Assembly: GCF_014200305.1 (NCBI RefSeq)
Contig: NZ_JACHBL010000001.1
Location: 1,488,001-1,552,000, forward strand
DNA length: 64,000 nucleotides
Source: Neomicrococcus lactis
Lineage (GTDB): Bacteria; Actinomycetota; Actinomycetes; Actinomycetales; Micrococcaceae
Direction: 5' to 3'
Part shown: in pieces, positions 17,997 through 26,866 of the stretch
Layout: every line of letters starts with the position of its first letter
Numbering within the stretch: position 1 is the first letter of the stretch
Notes under the pieces: generated by a model
The model's input: only the letters and a program-made list of their open reading frames with translations
Databases searched by the model: none
Told to the model about the DNA's origin: nothing
Position numbers and translations under genes: made by a program

Positions 17997-19019
17997 TTAG
18001 CGAGTGTAATGTTCCCACTTGTCGGAACGGTGCTCGGCCTCAACCATGCGAACGGTTCCGGACTTGGAGCGCATCACGAGGGACTGCGTCTTGATGCGAT
18101 CGTTGCCGTAGCGGACGCCGCGCAAGAGGTCACCGTCGGTGATGCCGGTCGCTGCGAAGTAGGCGTTGTCCGTCTTGACGAGGTCGCTCGTGGTGAGGAC
18201 CTTGGACAAGTCGTGTCCGGCGTCGATGGCCTTCTGCTTTTCAGCGTCATCGGTTGGCCACAGACGGCCCTGAATCACACCGCCGAGTGCCTTGATGGCG
18301 CACGCGGCAACGATGCCTTCTGGCGTTCCGCCGATGCCCATGAGCACGTCAACGCCCGTGTTTTCGCGGGTTGCGGCGATGGCACCAGCCACGTCGCCAT
18401 CCAAGATGTACTTCACGCGAGCGCCGGCTGCACGAATTTCGGCAACAAGGCTTTCGTGACGTGGACGGTCCAAAACGCAGACCGTGACCTGGGAAATCTT
18501 CTTGCCCTTCGCCTTCGCGATGAGGTGCAGGTTCTGCTTGACCGGCAAACGCAAGTCAACGAGCTCGGCAGCCTCTGGGCCGGTCACGAGCTTCTCCATG
18601 TAGAACACGGCGCTCGGGTCAAACATGGCGCCCTTTTCGGCCACAGCCAACACCGAGAGCGCGTTGTTGTAGCCCATAGCGGTCAAGCGGGTGCCATCGA
18701 TCGGGTCAACGGCGACATCAACTTCTGGGCCTTCGCCCGTGCCCACGCGCTCGCCATTGAAGAGCATAGGAGCTTCGTCTTTTTCGCCTTCGCCGATGAC
18801 TACAACGCCGTTGAAGTTCACAGAGGAGAGCATGGCGCGCATCGCGTCGACAGCAGCGCCGTCAGCAGTGTTCTTGTCTCCGAAGCCCACCCACGGGCTC
18901 GCAGCGATAGCCGCAGCCTCCGTTACGCGCACCAATTCGAGCGCAAGGTTACGGTCCGGTTCCGCGTCAGAGACGGAAAGTCGTGGGGAAAGGTGGGAAA
19001 AATCGTTCGTTTCAGTCAC
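17997..19019 (-). CDS. glpX: Class II fructose-1,6-bisphosphatase
   Basis: Gluconeogenic FBPase of the GlpX type, the usual form in Actinobacteria. The 340-residue protein shows [20 protein letters not shown], the metal-binding [26 protein letters not shown] and [10 protein letters not shown] chose GTG at 19019 because GAGGAAG lies four bases upstream and the resulting start ([14 protein letters not shown]) resembles other actinobacterial GlpX proteins; an ATG at 19046 would add nine residues without a ribosome site. Its 3' end faces the 17.7-kb repeat. Confidence 0.96.
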   Translation of the reverse strand: MTETNDFSHLSPRLSVSDAEPDRNLALELVRVTEAAAIAASPWVGFGDKNTADGAAVDAMRAMLSSVNFNGVVVIGEGEKDEAPMLFNGERVGTGEGPEVDVAVDPIDGTRLTAMGYNNALSVLAVAEKGAMFDPSAVFYMEKLVTGPEAAELVDLRLPVKQNLHLIAKAKGKKISQVTVCVLDRPRHESLVAEIRAAGARVKYILDGDVAGAIAATRENTGVDVLMGIGGTPEGIVAACAIKALGGVIQGRLWPTDDAEKQKAIDAGHDLSKVLTTSDLVKTDNAYFAATGITDGDLLRGVRYGNDRIKTQSLVMRSKSGTVRMVEAEHRSDKWEHYTR

Positions 19020-19231
19020 TGTCTTCCTCGACACATCGCTGGGCATCCGGTAGGACGTCTTTACCTTTCGATCATAGTCTGCCCCTCTTCATTCACTAAT
19101 TACGACGACGCCGCTTACGTCTCTTTGTCACGTTGGTTTTGCTGCTGCTGGCGTTCAGCAACGGAATTTCGTGCCATATTTCAGGGTGAGGCTCACTATT
19201 TTTGGGGTGGAGCTCATGGGTGCGAGAGAAT

Positions 19232-19873
19232 ATGAGAATGCCCGAAGAAAAGAACGTGGACACCTCTGTGTCTACGGAACCCGCCGTGTCTGTGGAAAAC
19301 GCCGCACCTGAAGAAGAGCCAAAGTATGTGGTGACGGCTTCTCAAGCCAAGCGTTTGAGCCAGTCGGTCAAGGGCATTTTGATTTCGTTGGCTTTGACGG
19401 TGGCCGTGGTAGTTCCTGTATTGCTGCTGAACCCGCCCAGCAATAAGAACGTCTACGAAAACCGCGTGGACGTTGGGCAGACCGCCCAACAAGTGGTTGA
19501 TGATCTCAACTTCAAGGCCGCTTCCCCCAAGCTTCCGGATGGCTGGTACGCGAACTTCGCGCGCTGGAACGGCGGCGGAACGGACGGTGTTTCCTTCTGG
19601 GAAGTCGGGTATGTGACGCCGACCGAAGGTTTCATTTGGATGCGTCAAACCAAGAACGCGAATCCCACATGGATTTCTCAAGTCACCAAGAACGCTCCGG
19701 TATCCGGGCAACGCACCGTTGGGTCCACGGTCTGGGAAATGCGAGAGACTGCGGATGAGACCACGTACGTTGCCAAGGACGTCAACGGCTACACATTCAT
19801 CTTGAGCGGACCTGCTTCGCTTGCAGACTTAGACACGTTTTCAGCCGCTGTGCAAGATAGTCTTGCACCATGA
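19232..19873 (+). CDS. DUF4245 family membrane protein
   Basis: About 213 residues: an acidic N-terminus, one membrane segment (ILISLALTVAVVVPVLLL, about 47-64) and an extracellular domain with LPDGWYANFARW, WEVGYVTPTEGFIWMRQ and the closing TFILSGPASLADLDTF. This is DUF4245, an actinobacterial family of unknown function. ATG at 19232 has GAGAGAA upstream; 19202 (TTG) is the longest possibility. The stop overlaps the carbonic anhydrase ATG by four bases (ATGA), so the two are co-translated. The promoter region contains a GCGGCGTCGT copy (19105-19114, minus). Confidence 0.85.
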   Translation: MRMPEEKNVDTSVSTEPAVSVENAAPEEEPKYVVTASQAKRLSQSVKGILISLALTVAVVVPVLLLNPPSNKNVYENRVDVGQTAQQVVDDLNFKAASPKLPDGWYANFARWNGGGTDGVSFWEVGYVTPTEGFIWMRQTKNANPTWISQVTKNAPVSGQRTVGSTVWEMRETADETTYVAKDVNGYTFILSGPASLADLDTFSAAVQDSLAP

Positions 19874-20493
19874 CAATTGAGGCTCGGCTCACCCCTGCTC
19901 AGGCATGGGAACGCCTTCGTGAAGGTAACCTTAGATTCATTGGTGGCACAAGCGATCACCCTAATCAGGACGCTAACCGTCGCGCGTCCCTCGTCCAAGA
20001 TCAACACCCGTTTGCGGTGATCTTTGGATGTTCGGACTCCCGGCTCGCGGCTGAAATCATCTTTGACGTTGGCCTTGGCGACGTCTTTGTTGTCCGCACG
20101 GCGGGGCACGTTATTGATGATGCCGTCCTGGGAACCCTCGAGTATTCCGTGTCCATTCTCAACATCCCCCTCATCATGGTCCTCGGGCATGACTCGTGTG
20201 GCGCCGTCACCGCGAGCGTGAATTCCTTCAACTCCGGCGAGATGCCTAACGGCTTTGTCCGCGACCTCGTGGAGCGCATTCTTCCCTCCGTCATTACGGC
20301 CAACCGCGTCGGCACCACGGACGTCAACGGTTGCGTAGTTGAACACGTCAAGCAGACCACCGAACGCATGGTGGACTCTTCCAAAATTGTCGCCGATGCC
20401 GTCGAGGAGGGCCGCACTGCCGTTATTGGTGTGACTTATCGCTTGGCTGAAGGCCGCGCAGAGCTTGTTTCCGGATTCGGAAACGTCGAATAA
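19870..20493 (+). CDS. Beta-class carbonic anhydrase
   Basis: Interconverts CO2 and bicarbonate. Zinc ligands are visible in CSDSR (C, D and R of the active site, about 54-58) and HDSCGA (His and Cys, about 107-112). The opening ARLTPAQAWERLREGNLRFI is typical of actinobacterial beta-CA. The 207-residue length is normal. It is translationally coupled to the DUF4245 gene. The bicarbonate product could feed PurK, but nothing here shows specific coupling. Confidence 0.95.
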   Translation: MTIEARLTPAQAWERLREGNLRFIGGTSDHPNQDANRRASLVQDQHPFAVIFGCSDSRLAAEIIFDVGLGDVFVVRTAGHVIDDAVLGTLEYSVSILNIPLIMVLGHDSCGAVTASVNSFNSGEMPNGFVRDLVERILPSVITANRVGTTDVNGCVVEHVKQTTERMVDSSKIVADAVEEGRTAVIGVTYRLAEGRAELVSGFGNVE

Positions 20494-20551
20494 CACACTC
20501 AGAATGTACAAGTAGTCGCACTGTCGATCACTGATCAAAAGGTAAGGAAAA

Positions 20552-21970
20552 ATGGCAGATTCAACTGAGTACCGCATCGAACATGACACGATGGGCGAGG
20601 TCCGCGTGCCGATTGACGCGCTATACCAGGCGCAGACGCAGCGCGCTGTAGAGAACTTCCCGATCTCCGGCAAGACCCTTGAGCGCAAGCACATCGAAGC
20701 ACTTGCTCAGGTCAAGAAGGCTGCAGCGACGGCAAACGCCGAGCTGGGCGTGCTCGATGGCGAGCTCGCAGAAGCAATCTCCGACGCAGCAGATCAGGTA
20801 GCCACGGGCGAATTTGATAAGCACTTCCCGATTGACGTGTTCCAGACCGGCTCCGGAACGTCTTCCAACATGAACACCAACGAGGTTGTTGCTAACCTCG
20901 CCAACCGCGCTCTCGAGGCTCGCGGTAGCGAAAAGCGCGTTCACCCGAACGACCACGTGAACGCTTCCCAGTCCTCCAACGACGTGTTCCCAACGTCCGT
21001 TCACGTTGCAGTGACCTCTGCGCTCATCAACGACCTCATCCCAGCACTTCAGTACTTGGATGCTTCGTTCACCCGCAAGTCCGAAGAGTTCAAGAACATC
21101 GTGAAGTCCGGCCGCACCCACTTGATGGATGCCACCCCAATCACCTTGGGCCAGGAATTTTCCGGCTACGCAGCACAGGTTCGTTACGGCGTAGAGCGCA
21201 TCGAAGCTTCGTTGCCACGTGTTGCTGAAGTTCCTCTCGGCGGCACCGCTGTTGGAACCGGCATCAACACGCCTGAAGGCTTCCCACAGCGTGTGATCGC
21301 TGTTCTCGCTGAGAACACCGGCTTGCCACTGACCGAGGCTCGCAACCACTTCGAGGCTCAGGCCAACCGCGATGGCTTGGTTGAAGCTTCCGGCCAGCTG
21401 CGCAATATTGCGTACTCGCTCATGAAGATCAACAACGATCTCCGCTGGATGGGCTCCGGTCCAAACACCGGTCTTGGCGAAATCGCGATCCCTGACTTGC
21501 AGCCAGGCTCCTCGATCATGCCGGGCAAGGTCAACCCTGTGATCTGTGAAGCAGCCATCATGGTGTGCGCTCAGGTCATCGGCAACGACACCACGGTTGC
21601 ACTTTCCTCCACCAACGGTGCTTTCGAGCTCAACGTGGGCATCCCGGTCATGGCTGCCAACTTGCTCGAGTCCATCCGCTTGCTCGCCAACACCTCCCGC
21701 GTGATGGCTGACAAGATGGTTGACGGCATCACCGCTAACGAGGAGCGCGCACGCTTCTTGGCTGAGGCTTCCCCATCCATCGTGACGCCTCTGAACAAGT
21801 ACATCGGCTACGAGAACGCTGCGAAGATCGCCAAGAAGGCTGTTGCTGAAGGCCTCACGGTCCGCGAAGCAACCGTTGCTTTGGGCTTCGTCGGCGAAGG
21901 CGAAGGAAAGGTCTCCGAGGCTGACTTGGACAAGGCCCTCGACGTCACGACGATGACCGGCAAATACTAA
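20552..21970 (+). CDS. fumC: Class II fumarate hydratase
   Basis: Interconverts fumarate and malate in the TCA cycle. The 472-residue protein opens with [14 protein letters not shown] and contains [13 protein letters not shown], the [16 protein letters not shown] block and the signature [11 protein letters not shown] with the mobile SS loop. A strong AAGGTAAGG ribosome site precedes the ATG. It is convergent with the Nudix gene four bases away, and a hairpin inside the Nudix 3' end may terminate it. Confidence 0.98.
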   Translation: MADSTEYRIEHDTMGEVRVPIDALYQAQTQRAVENFPISGKTLERKHIEALAQVKKAAATANAELGVLDGELAEAISDAADQVATGEFDKHFPIDVFQTGSGTSSNMNTNEVVANLANRALEARGSEKRVHPNDHVNASQSSNDVFPTSVHVAVTSALINDLIPALQYLDASFTRKSEEFKNIVKSGRTHLMDATPITLGQEFSGYAAQVRYGVERIEASLPRVAEVPLGGTAVGTGINTPEGFPQRVIAVLAENTGLPLTEARNHFEAQANRDGLVEASGQLRNIAYSLMKINNDLRWMGSGPNTGLGEIAIPDLQPGSSIMPGKVNPVICEAAIMVCAQVIGNDTTVALSSTNGAFELNVGIPVMAANLLESIRLLANTSRVMADKMVDGITANEERARFLAEASPSIVTPLNKYIGYENAAKIAKKAVAEGLTVREATVALGFVGEGEGKVSEADLDKALDVTTMTGKY

Positions 21971-21973
21971 AAA

Positions 21974-22474
21974 CTAGATCACGAATTTGGGCGCTGGGCT
22001 TTTGTCCAGCGCCCATTCTATTGCCCGGCGATGTTTAGGGGGGCAATCTTCTGGCAGCGCATCTACTGCGCACCATTGCACGTTCAGGTTTTCGTCATCT
22101 GCCACGTGCGCTTCGCCCGAAACGTATTCAAGCCCAAAGATGATATCCAAGTACTGCGCTCGATCGCCGTTCGGATAAACCATCGGATCCGTGGTGGCGA
22201 TACCGGCCAGCCGCGTTACGCGCGCCTCGATACCCGTTTCTTCGAGCACCTCCCGCCTGCACCCTACGGCTGGTTCTTCTCCCGGCTCCAAAATTCCAGC
22301 CGGCAACGTCCATTTCCCGTTGTCTGCACGCTGCACCAACAGCACTTCTGGCACTTTACTCTCACCCGGATCATGGGCGCTCTCGCGAAGGACCACAGCC
22401 TTCACGCCAGGCAGCCACAAGGGATCCGTGCCAATCTTCTTGCGTAACTCCACTATGAACTCCGGAATGGGCAT
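21974..22474 (-). CDS. Nudix hydrolase
   Basis: 166 residues with an intact Nudix box: GILEPGEEPAVGC then RREVLEETGI (about 70-92), which gives the GX5EX7REUXEEXGU pattern. PAGILEPGEEP and VTRLAGIATTDPMVYPNGDRA are common in actinobacterial Nudix proteins that act on (d)NTPs or NADH-type substrates; the exact substrate is not inferable. ATG preceded by AAGGAG. It is convergent with fumC. Confidence 0.92.
   Translation of the reverse strand: MPIPEFIVELRKKIGTDPLWLPGVKAVVLRESAHDPGESKVPEVLLVQRADNGKWTLPAGILEPGEEPAVGCRREVLEETGIEARVTRLAGIATTDPMVYPNGDRAQYLDIIFGLEYVSGEAHVADDENLNVQWCAVDALPEDCPPKHRRAIEWALDKSPAPKFVI
21989..22014 (+). terminator. Hairpin in Nudix 3' end that may terminate fumC
   Basis: GGGCGCTGG, eight-base loop, CCAGCGCCC: a perfect 9-bp stem 19 bases after the fumC stop, lying inside the antisense Nudix reading frame. 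The following bases are only moderately T-rich. Confidence 0.45.
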
Positions 22475-22535
22475 TGCATCTCCTTCAGCTGGTAATTCCT
22501 GAACGCCAATCTACTAGGTCACGCCACTAGGCGAT

Positions 22536-23066
22536 TCAGCTACCAATAGCGAGCGCTATTAGAGCACCCAAAAGCATAAATGGACCGAATGCGATGGCGG
22601 TGGAACCGCGCATTTTCCCCACCACTATGCCGCCGAGGGCAAAGAGCGATCCCAGCAGAAACGCAAACAGCGTCCCCCATAGCACGTGCCACCAGGACAC
22701 AAACCCCAAGTACGCCCCCAAGATGGCCGCCAGCTTCACGTCGCCCATCCCCATTCCGGATCGTTGCACGAGGTGAAGGACTAAGTACCCCGCAAAGAGC
22801 ACGACGCCGCCTGCTACAGCCCCGATGGCCCGCTGCGGTTCGCCGTGGGCCAGTCCGGCGACGACCAACAAGACGAACGTCCAACGCATCCAGGGAAGCA
22901 CCAACTTGTTTGGCAAGAGGTGTGTCCGAGCATCAATCCACGCCAAGCGAGCGCCGAAAGAAACAAACGCCAAAACTGCGACGAACAGGGCCGCAAGCCC
23001 CGTCACGTCCCACCCATTCTGGACCGAGGTGATCCAGTCCCCCATAATTCCCAGCACGATCTTCAC
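22536..23066 (-). CDS. Prepilin peptidase (A24) catalytic domain protein
   Basis: 176 residues, almost entirely membrane-embedded (about six hydrophobic segments). The two catalytic aspartates of the GXGD protease family are visible: WIDARTHLLPN (first Asp about 43) and GMGMGDVKLA (second Asp about 108). The N-terminal methyltransferase domain of classical PilD is absent, as in many actinobacterial short forms that process Flp/tad pilins. No pilin genes are nearby. Confidence 0.88.
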   Translation of the reverse strand: MKIVLGIMGDWITSVQNGWDVTGLAALFVAVLAFVSFGARLAWIDARTHLLPNKLVLPWMRWTFVLLVVAGLAHGEPQRAIGAVAGGVVLFAGYLVLHLVQRSGMGMGDVKLAAILGAYLGFVSWWHVLWGTLFAFLLGSLFALGGIVVGKMRGSTAIAFGPFMLLGALIALAIGS

Positions 23067-23199
23067 GCTACCGTGAACTCATGGGCCAGCTCGAAGAAAA
23101 GACTCTGGCTGTGCATAAATTGAGCACAGCGTCCGCAGGGCTATCCGCTGTGGGTGAGGCTGCGGCGTCGTCCTTGAGAAATTGCCATCTCAAACGAAG

Positions 23200-23235
23200 G
23201 GCGTGAACCCTCCCGAGGTAGAAAGGGTTCACGCC
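23200..23235 (-). terminator. Terminator downstream of phoH
   Basis: GGCGTGAACCCT pairs perfectly with AGGGTTCACGCC across a 12-base loop, about 35 bases beyond the phoH stop. The 12-bp stem is strong; the T-tract (TTCGTTT) is imperfect. Confidence 0.7.
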
Positions 23236-23270
23236 ATTGGCTCGAATTGATCGTATCCGGGCCGGAGTTT

Positions 23271-24671
23271 CTAGATCTGCCCGTCCTCGAGAAGATCCGT
23301 CACGAGCGCGGCGATCGCTGAGCGCTCGGAGCGTGTCAGCGTGACGTGTCCGAAGAGCGGGTTGCCCTTGAGCGTTTCAACTACGGCGGCAATGCCGTCA
23401 TGGCGACCCACGCGGAGGTTATCGCGCTGGGCGACATCGTGAGTGAGGACGATCTTCGAGTTCTGGCCGATGCGGCTCATCACCGTCAAGAGTACGTTCT
23501 TCTCGAGGCTCTGGGCTTCGTCCACGATCACAAAGGAATCGTGGAGCGAACGGCCTCGAATGTGGGTCAGTGGCAAGACTTCGAGCATGCCACGGTCCAT
23601 GATTTCGTCCATGACGTTCGTCGACACGAGCGCGCCAAGCGTGTCATAGATGGCCTGGCCCCACGGGTTCATCTTCTCTTGCTCGGAGCCCGGGAGGTAG
23701 CCCAGTTCCTGACCGCCTACGGCGAAGAGCGGACGGAAGACCACTACCTTCTTGTGCTCGCGGCGTTCCATGACGGCCTCCAGTCCGGCGCACAGCGCGA
23801 GCGCCGATTTACCGGTACCGGCGCGGCCGCCGAGCGAGACGATGCCAACGTTTGGATCAGAGAGCAGGTCAATCGCCAAGCGCTGCTCAGCCGAACGGCC
23901 GTGGAGACCAAAGACTTCACGATCGCCGCGCACTAAGCGCGTCTGTCCGTCCTTACCCACGCGTCCAAGCGCAGAGCCGCGAGGCGAAGAGATGACGAGG
24001 CCCGTGTTGGTGGGCATGTCCTTGGCGTCGTCGAGCAGTACGGCTTCCCCGTCGTACAGCGCAACAACATCCTCTTCGCTTGCCATCACTTCGGCGACGC
24101 CGGTCCAGCCGGAATCGCGGACTAATTCATTACGGTACTCATCCGCCTGAAGGCCCATGGCAGAAGCCTTGACGCGCATCGGCAGATCCTTGGAGACCAC
24201 CGTGACGTCGCGTCCCTCGTCGGCGAAGTTCTTAGCTACGGCCAAGATGCGCGAATCGTTGTCCGTGCCACGGAACCCGACCGGCAAAACGTCTACCGAG
24301 ATGTGGTTAAGTTCGATGCGCAGCGAACCACCCTGAGTGCCGATCGGCAGGGGCTTGTCGAGACCTTCATGCTGGACGCGAAGATCATCAAGCAAACGCA
24401 GTGCGTTGCGGGCGAAATAGCCAACCTCGGGATCGTGGCGCTTCTTTTCGAGCTCCGAAATCACGACGATCGGGATGATGACTTCATGTTCTGCGAAGCG
24501 CAGTAGAGCTCGCGGATCCGCGATGAGCACGGAGGTGTCCAGAACGTAGGACTTCTCCCCCACGCTTTGCCTCTCTTGAGGAGCACCGGCTGCTCGCGGT
24601 AATGAACCAGAACTTTCGCGGAACTCTTCCTCCGCATGACCCAACAGTTCAGATTCGCTTACTACTGACAC
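23271..24671 (-). CDS. PIN domain-PhoH ATPase fusion (PhoH2-type)
   Basis: 466 residues. An N-terminal PIN ribonuclease domain (about 40-185; [22 protein letters not shown] and the DND triad region) is followed by a PhoH P-loop ATPase (P-loop GRAGTGKS about 282-289; FVIVDEAQS Walker B). PhoH2 proteins of this design unwind and cleave RNA in mycobacteria. GTG start with GGAGGGG seven bases upstream, directly preceded by a small hairpin (24683-24697). A candidate Pho-type direct repeat lies about 235 bases upstream. Confidence 0.94.
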   Translation of the reverse strand: MSVVSESELLGHAEEEFRESSGSLPRAAGAPQERQSVGEKSYVLDTSVLIADPRALLRFAEHEVIIPIVVISELEKKRHDPEVGYFARNALRLLDDLRVQHEGLDKPLPIGTQGGSLRIELNHISVDVLPVGFRGTDNDSRILAVAKNFADEGRDVTVVSKDLPMRVKASAMGLQADEYRNELVRDSGWTGVAEVMASEEDVVALYDGEAVLLDDAKDMPTNTGLVISSPRGSALGRVGKDGQTRLVRGDREVFGLHGRSAEQRLAIDLLSDPNVGIVSLGGRAGTGKSALALCAGLEAVMERREHKKVVVFRPLFAVGGQELGYLPGSEQEKMNPWGQAIYDTLGALVSTNVMDEIMDRGMLEVLPLTHIRGRSLHDSFVIVDEAQSLEKNVLLTVMSRIGQNSKIVLTHDVAQRDNLRVGRHDGIAAVVETLKGNPLFGHVTLTRSERSAIAALVTDLLEDGQI

Positions 24672-25012
24672 GATTGCTCCCCTCCAGGGCGTTACCCTGT
24701 CCTATCGCTGAGGTAGGCGGAACGGCCGCAAAAGAGCCGTGTCCGGCCCCCTTGTCGATGAGAGAAGTCTCAACTGGTGGCCTTTCCGGTCAGACGGCCC
24801 GAATGCCGTCCGATGTGTCCTACGCTACGACTCCTGCGGCAAAATCCACGTCTCAGAAACGCCGTGTTTCGAGGTTCGTCATGTGAATTTTTTGTAACAC
24901 GAGAGTTCATCCAGAGTTCATTGACTGCGGGCGCTGAGTGGGGTTAGATGGCCGCCGTCGTACTGGAAAATTGCACTGAAAGGGCACCGCAAGAATAAAG
25001 TAAAACGCCTAG
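24672..25012. promoter_or_regulatory. Intergenic region between cis-prenyltransferase and phoH
   Basis: 341 bases with no credible gene. It contains a hairpin (CAGGG, TAACG, CCCTG on the minus strand, 24683-24697) next to the phoH ribosome site, a TAGCGT-like -10 on the minus strand at 24826-24831, and an 11-base-spaced direct repeat AGAGTTCAT at 24902 and 24913. I see no strong terminator for the upstream gene. Confidence 0.45.
24905..24926 (+). promoter_or_regulatory. Possible Pho-box-like direct repeat
   Basis: GTTCATCCAGA and GTTCATTGACT are two adjacent 11-base units sharing GTTCAT. Actinobacterial PhoP/RegX3 sites are built of 11-base direct repeats with a GTTCA core, and the next gene on the minus strand is phoH. 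The orientation (repeat reads toward the other direction) and distance of about 235 bases make this tentative. Confidence 0.35.
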
Positions 25013-25774
25013 TCAGAAGCCGAAACGGCGCTGTCGATCCGCGTAATCACGCAAGGCCCGCAAGAAGTCCACGCGCCGGAAATCCGGCCACAGCGCCTCG
25101 CAAAAATAGAACTCAGAGTACGCGCTTTGCCAAGTCAAGAAGCCGGACAATCGCTGCTCGCCAGAGGTGCGAATGAGCAGGTCAGGATCGGGTTGACCCT
25201 TCGTGTAAAGGTGACGGGAAATGGCGTCGGCATCCATAAGTTCAGCCGCTTGCTCGAGAGTTTTGCCAGCTTCGGAAGCTTCCAGCATGTACTCGCGCAC
25301 GGCGTCCACGATTTCGCGCCGGCCGCCGTAGCCAATGGCCACATTGACGTGCACGCCGTCGCAATCCTTGGTCTCTTGAGCCAGCCGATCGAGCTTCTCG
25401 CTCAAGGCAGGAGGCAAGAATTCCTTCGCACCCACGGGCTGAATGCGCACTCGTTTGGATTCGCCCAAACGGTCCACGGTGTTGCCGATGATCCCCATGA
25501 GCTGTTCGAGCTCTGCGGAGGAACGGTTCAAGTTGTCCGTGGACAGCATGTAGAGCGTGACCACTTTGATGCCGAGCTCTTCGCACCAGCCAATGAATTC
25601 CACGATTTTGTCTGCGCCAGCCTGATGCCCATGCGCCGTGGGCGCCCCGGCGAGTTTGGCCCAGCGACGATTTCCGTCCACCAAAACGCCAACGTGGTGT
25701 GGAAGCTTGCCCGTGGTGAGACCGCGCGCGAGCGACTTCTCATAGAAATGATAGAGAACATCAGGAACGCGCAT
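25013..25774 (-). CDS. uppS: Isoprenyl transferase (cis-prenyltransferase)
   Basis: Condenses isopentenyl units in cis to make (poly)prenyl diphosphates, the lipid carriers of wall synthesis. The 253-residue protein has the diphosphate-binding VGVLVDGNRRWAK (about 28-40), GWCEELGIKVVTLYMLSTDN, and the RTSGEQRLSGFLTWQSAYSE block with the IPP-binding arginines. Actinobacteria often encode two such enzymes (long- and short-chain); length alone does not tell which this is. Upstream of the ATG there is no strong ribosome site. Confidence 0.95.
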   Translation of the reverse strand: MRVPDVLYHFYEKSLARGLTTGKLPHHVGVLVDGNRRWAKLAGAPTAHGHQAGADKIVEFIGWCEELGIKVVTLYMLSTDNLNRSSAELEQLMGIIGNTVDRLGESKRVRIQPVGAKEFLPPALSEKLDRLAQETKDCDGVHVNVAIGYGGRREIVDAVREYMLEASEAGKTLEQAAELMDADAISRHLYTKGQPDPDLLIRTSGEQRLSGFLTWQSAYSEFYFCEALWPDFRRVDFLRALRDYADRQRRFGF

Positions 25775-25915
25775 CGTGAGCTTTCACAGGTCCTAAAGGT
25801 GAGGCGACATAAGAACTTCGTGTGACTTCGAGATTACCGGAACATCACAGTTTTTCCTTGCTTACCTGCGAGCTTCCCGATAGTTGGTACTGGGAGTATC
25901 GAGTAGACTGAGGGC

Positions 25916-26593
25916 ATGAACGCCACCTCCAGCATCGCTCGCGAAATTGATGAGCTCAAGCCAAAACTTCGCGGCTGGATTCACCTCGGCATGGCCCCCA
26001 TAGCACTGACCGCGGGCATCATCTTGGTGATACTCGCACCTACTCCGATGGGCAAGCTCGTCACGGCCGTCTACGCGGTCACGGGATTGTTGCTGTTTTC
26101 CGTCTCGGCGATTTATCACCGCGGCACCTGGTCCCCCAAGGTCCGGATGTTGCTGAAACGTCTCGATCACACCAACATCATGTTGGTGATCGCCGGCTCT
26201 TACACGCCGCTGGCATGGGCACTTCTTCCACAACAGAAGGCCACGTGGCTCTTGGCCGCGATCTGGACCGGCGCTATTTTGGGCGTCGCTTTCCGCGTCC
26301 TCTGGACCAACGCACCTCGCTGGCTCTATGTCCCGATTTACATCGTTTTGGGCCTCGCGGCACTGCTGTTCATCGGCGATTTCTGGGCGGTCAACATCCC
26401 GGCCACCATCCTGCTGTGCATCGGCGGCGCGCTCTACATCATCGGCGCGGTCATCTATGCGCTCAAACGCCCCAACCCATCACCGCGCTGGTTCGGTTTC
26501 CACGAGATCTTCCACGTCTTCACGGTGGGCGGTTTCGTGTGCCACTTCATCGCGATCGCCCTCGCGATCCTCGGCACCAACATCCACGGCTAG
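25916..26593 (+). CDS. Hemolysin III/YqfA (PAQR-type) membrane protein
   Basis: 225 residues, seven membrane segments. Conserved family residues are SAIYHRGTW (about 64-72), LDHTNIMLVIAGSYTP (about 81-96) and the C-terminal HEIFHVFTVGGFVCHF, whose histidines form the zinc site of the CREST hydrolase superfamily. Despite the name, haemolytic activity is not expected; function in bacteria is uncertain. It is divergent from uppS and convergent with the 88-residue gene. Confidence 0.92.
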   Translation: MNATSSIAREIDELKPKLRGWIHLGMAPIALTAGIILVILAPTPMGKLVTAVYAVTGLLLFSVSAIYHRGTWSPKVRMLLKRLDHTNIMLVIAGSYTPLAWALLPQQKATWLLAAIWTGAILGVAFRVLWTNAPRWLYVPIYIVLGLAALLFIGDFWAVNIPATILLCIGGALYIIGAVIYALKRPNPSPRWFGFHEIFHVFTVGGFVCHFIAIALAILGTNIHG

Positions 26594-26599
26594 TGCAAC

Positions 26600-26866
26600 C
26601 TACTCCTCATCTGGGCCGCGCACTATCTCGTTGTTGACGAGCCTGCCCTCGGCAATCTGCCGCGCAATCTCTTCGTCAGCCTTGCGTAGATCCTCTTCCG
26701 AAAGTACAAACGGCGGAAACACCAACTCGTTCGGATCCCTCTCACAGATTTCCTCATAGGTCAGGCCGTAGAGTCGCCCTTCAGCGTCCACCCATCCCAG
26801 ACTTTTCAGATGTTCGTAGCTGTTCTTCATTCGGCCCCACGTAGCGCTCGAAGAAAAAGTTGTCAT
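26600..26866 (-). CDS. 88-residue hypothetical protein coupled to YyaL
   Basis: I do not recognise this family. The protein starts MTTFSSSATWGRMKNSYEHL and contains LGWVDAEGRLYGLTYEEICERD, PFVLSEEDLRKADEEIARQI: an acidic, probably helical, soluble protein without cysteines or membrane segments. Its ATG overlaps the yyaL stop by four bases (ATGA) and has a GGGGG ribosome site within the yyaL 3' end, so it is translated with YyaL. The much longer frame running upstream through yyaL is a shadow and was not used. Confidence 0.7.
   Translation of the reverse strand: MTTFSSSATWGRMKNSYEHLKSLGWVDAEGRLYGLTYEEICERDPNELVFPPFVLSEEDLRKADEEIARQIAEGRLVNNEIVRGPDEE

Noticed and set aside
24602-24886. 94-codon plus-strand reading frame upstream of phoH
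   Set aside because: Overlaps the phoH start on the other strand, has no ribosome site, and its composition (Pro/Ser/Arg-rich) is that of an antisense shadow.
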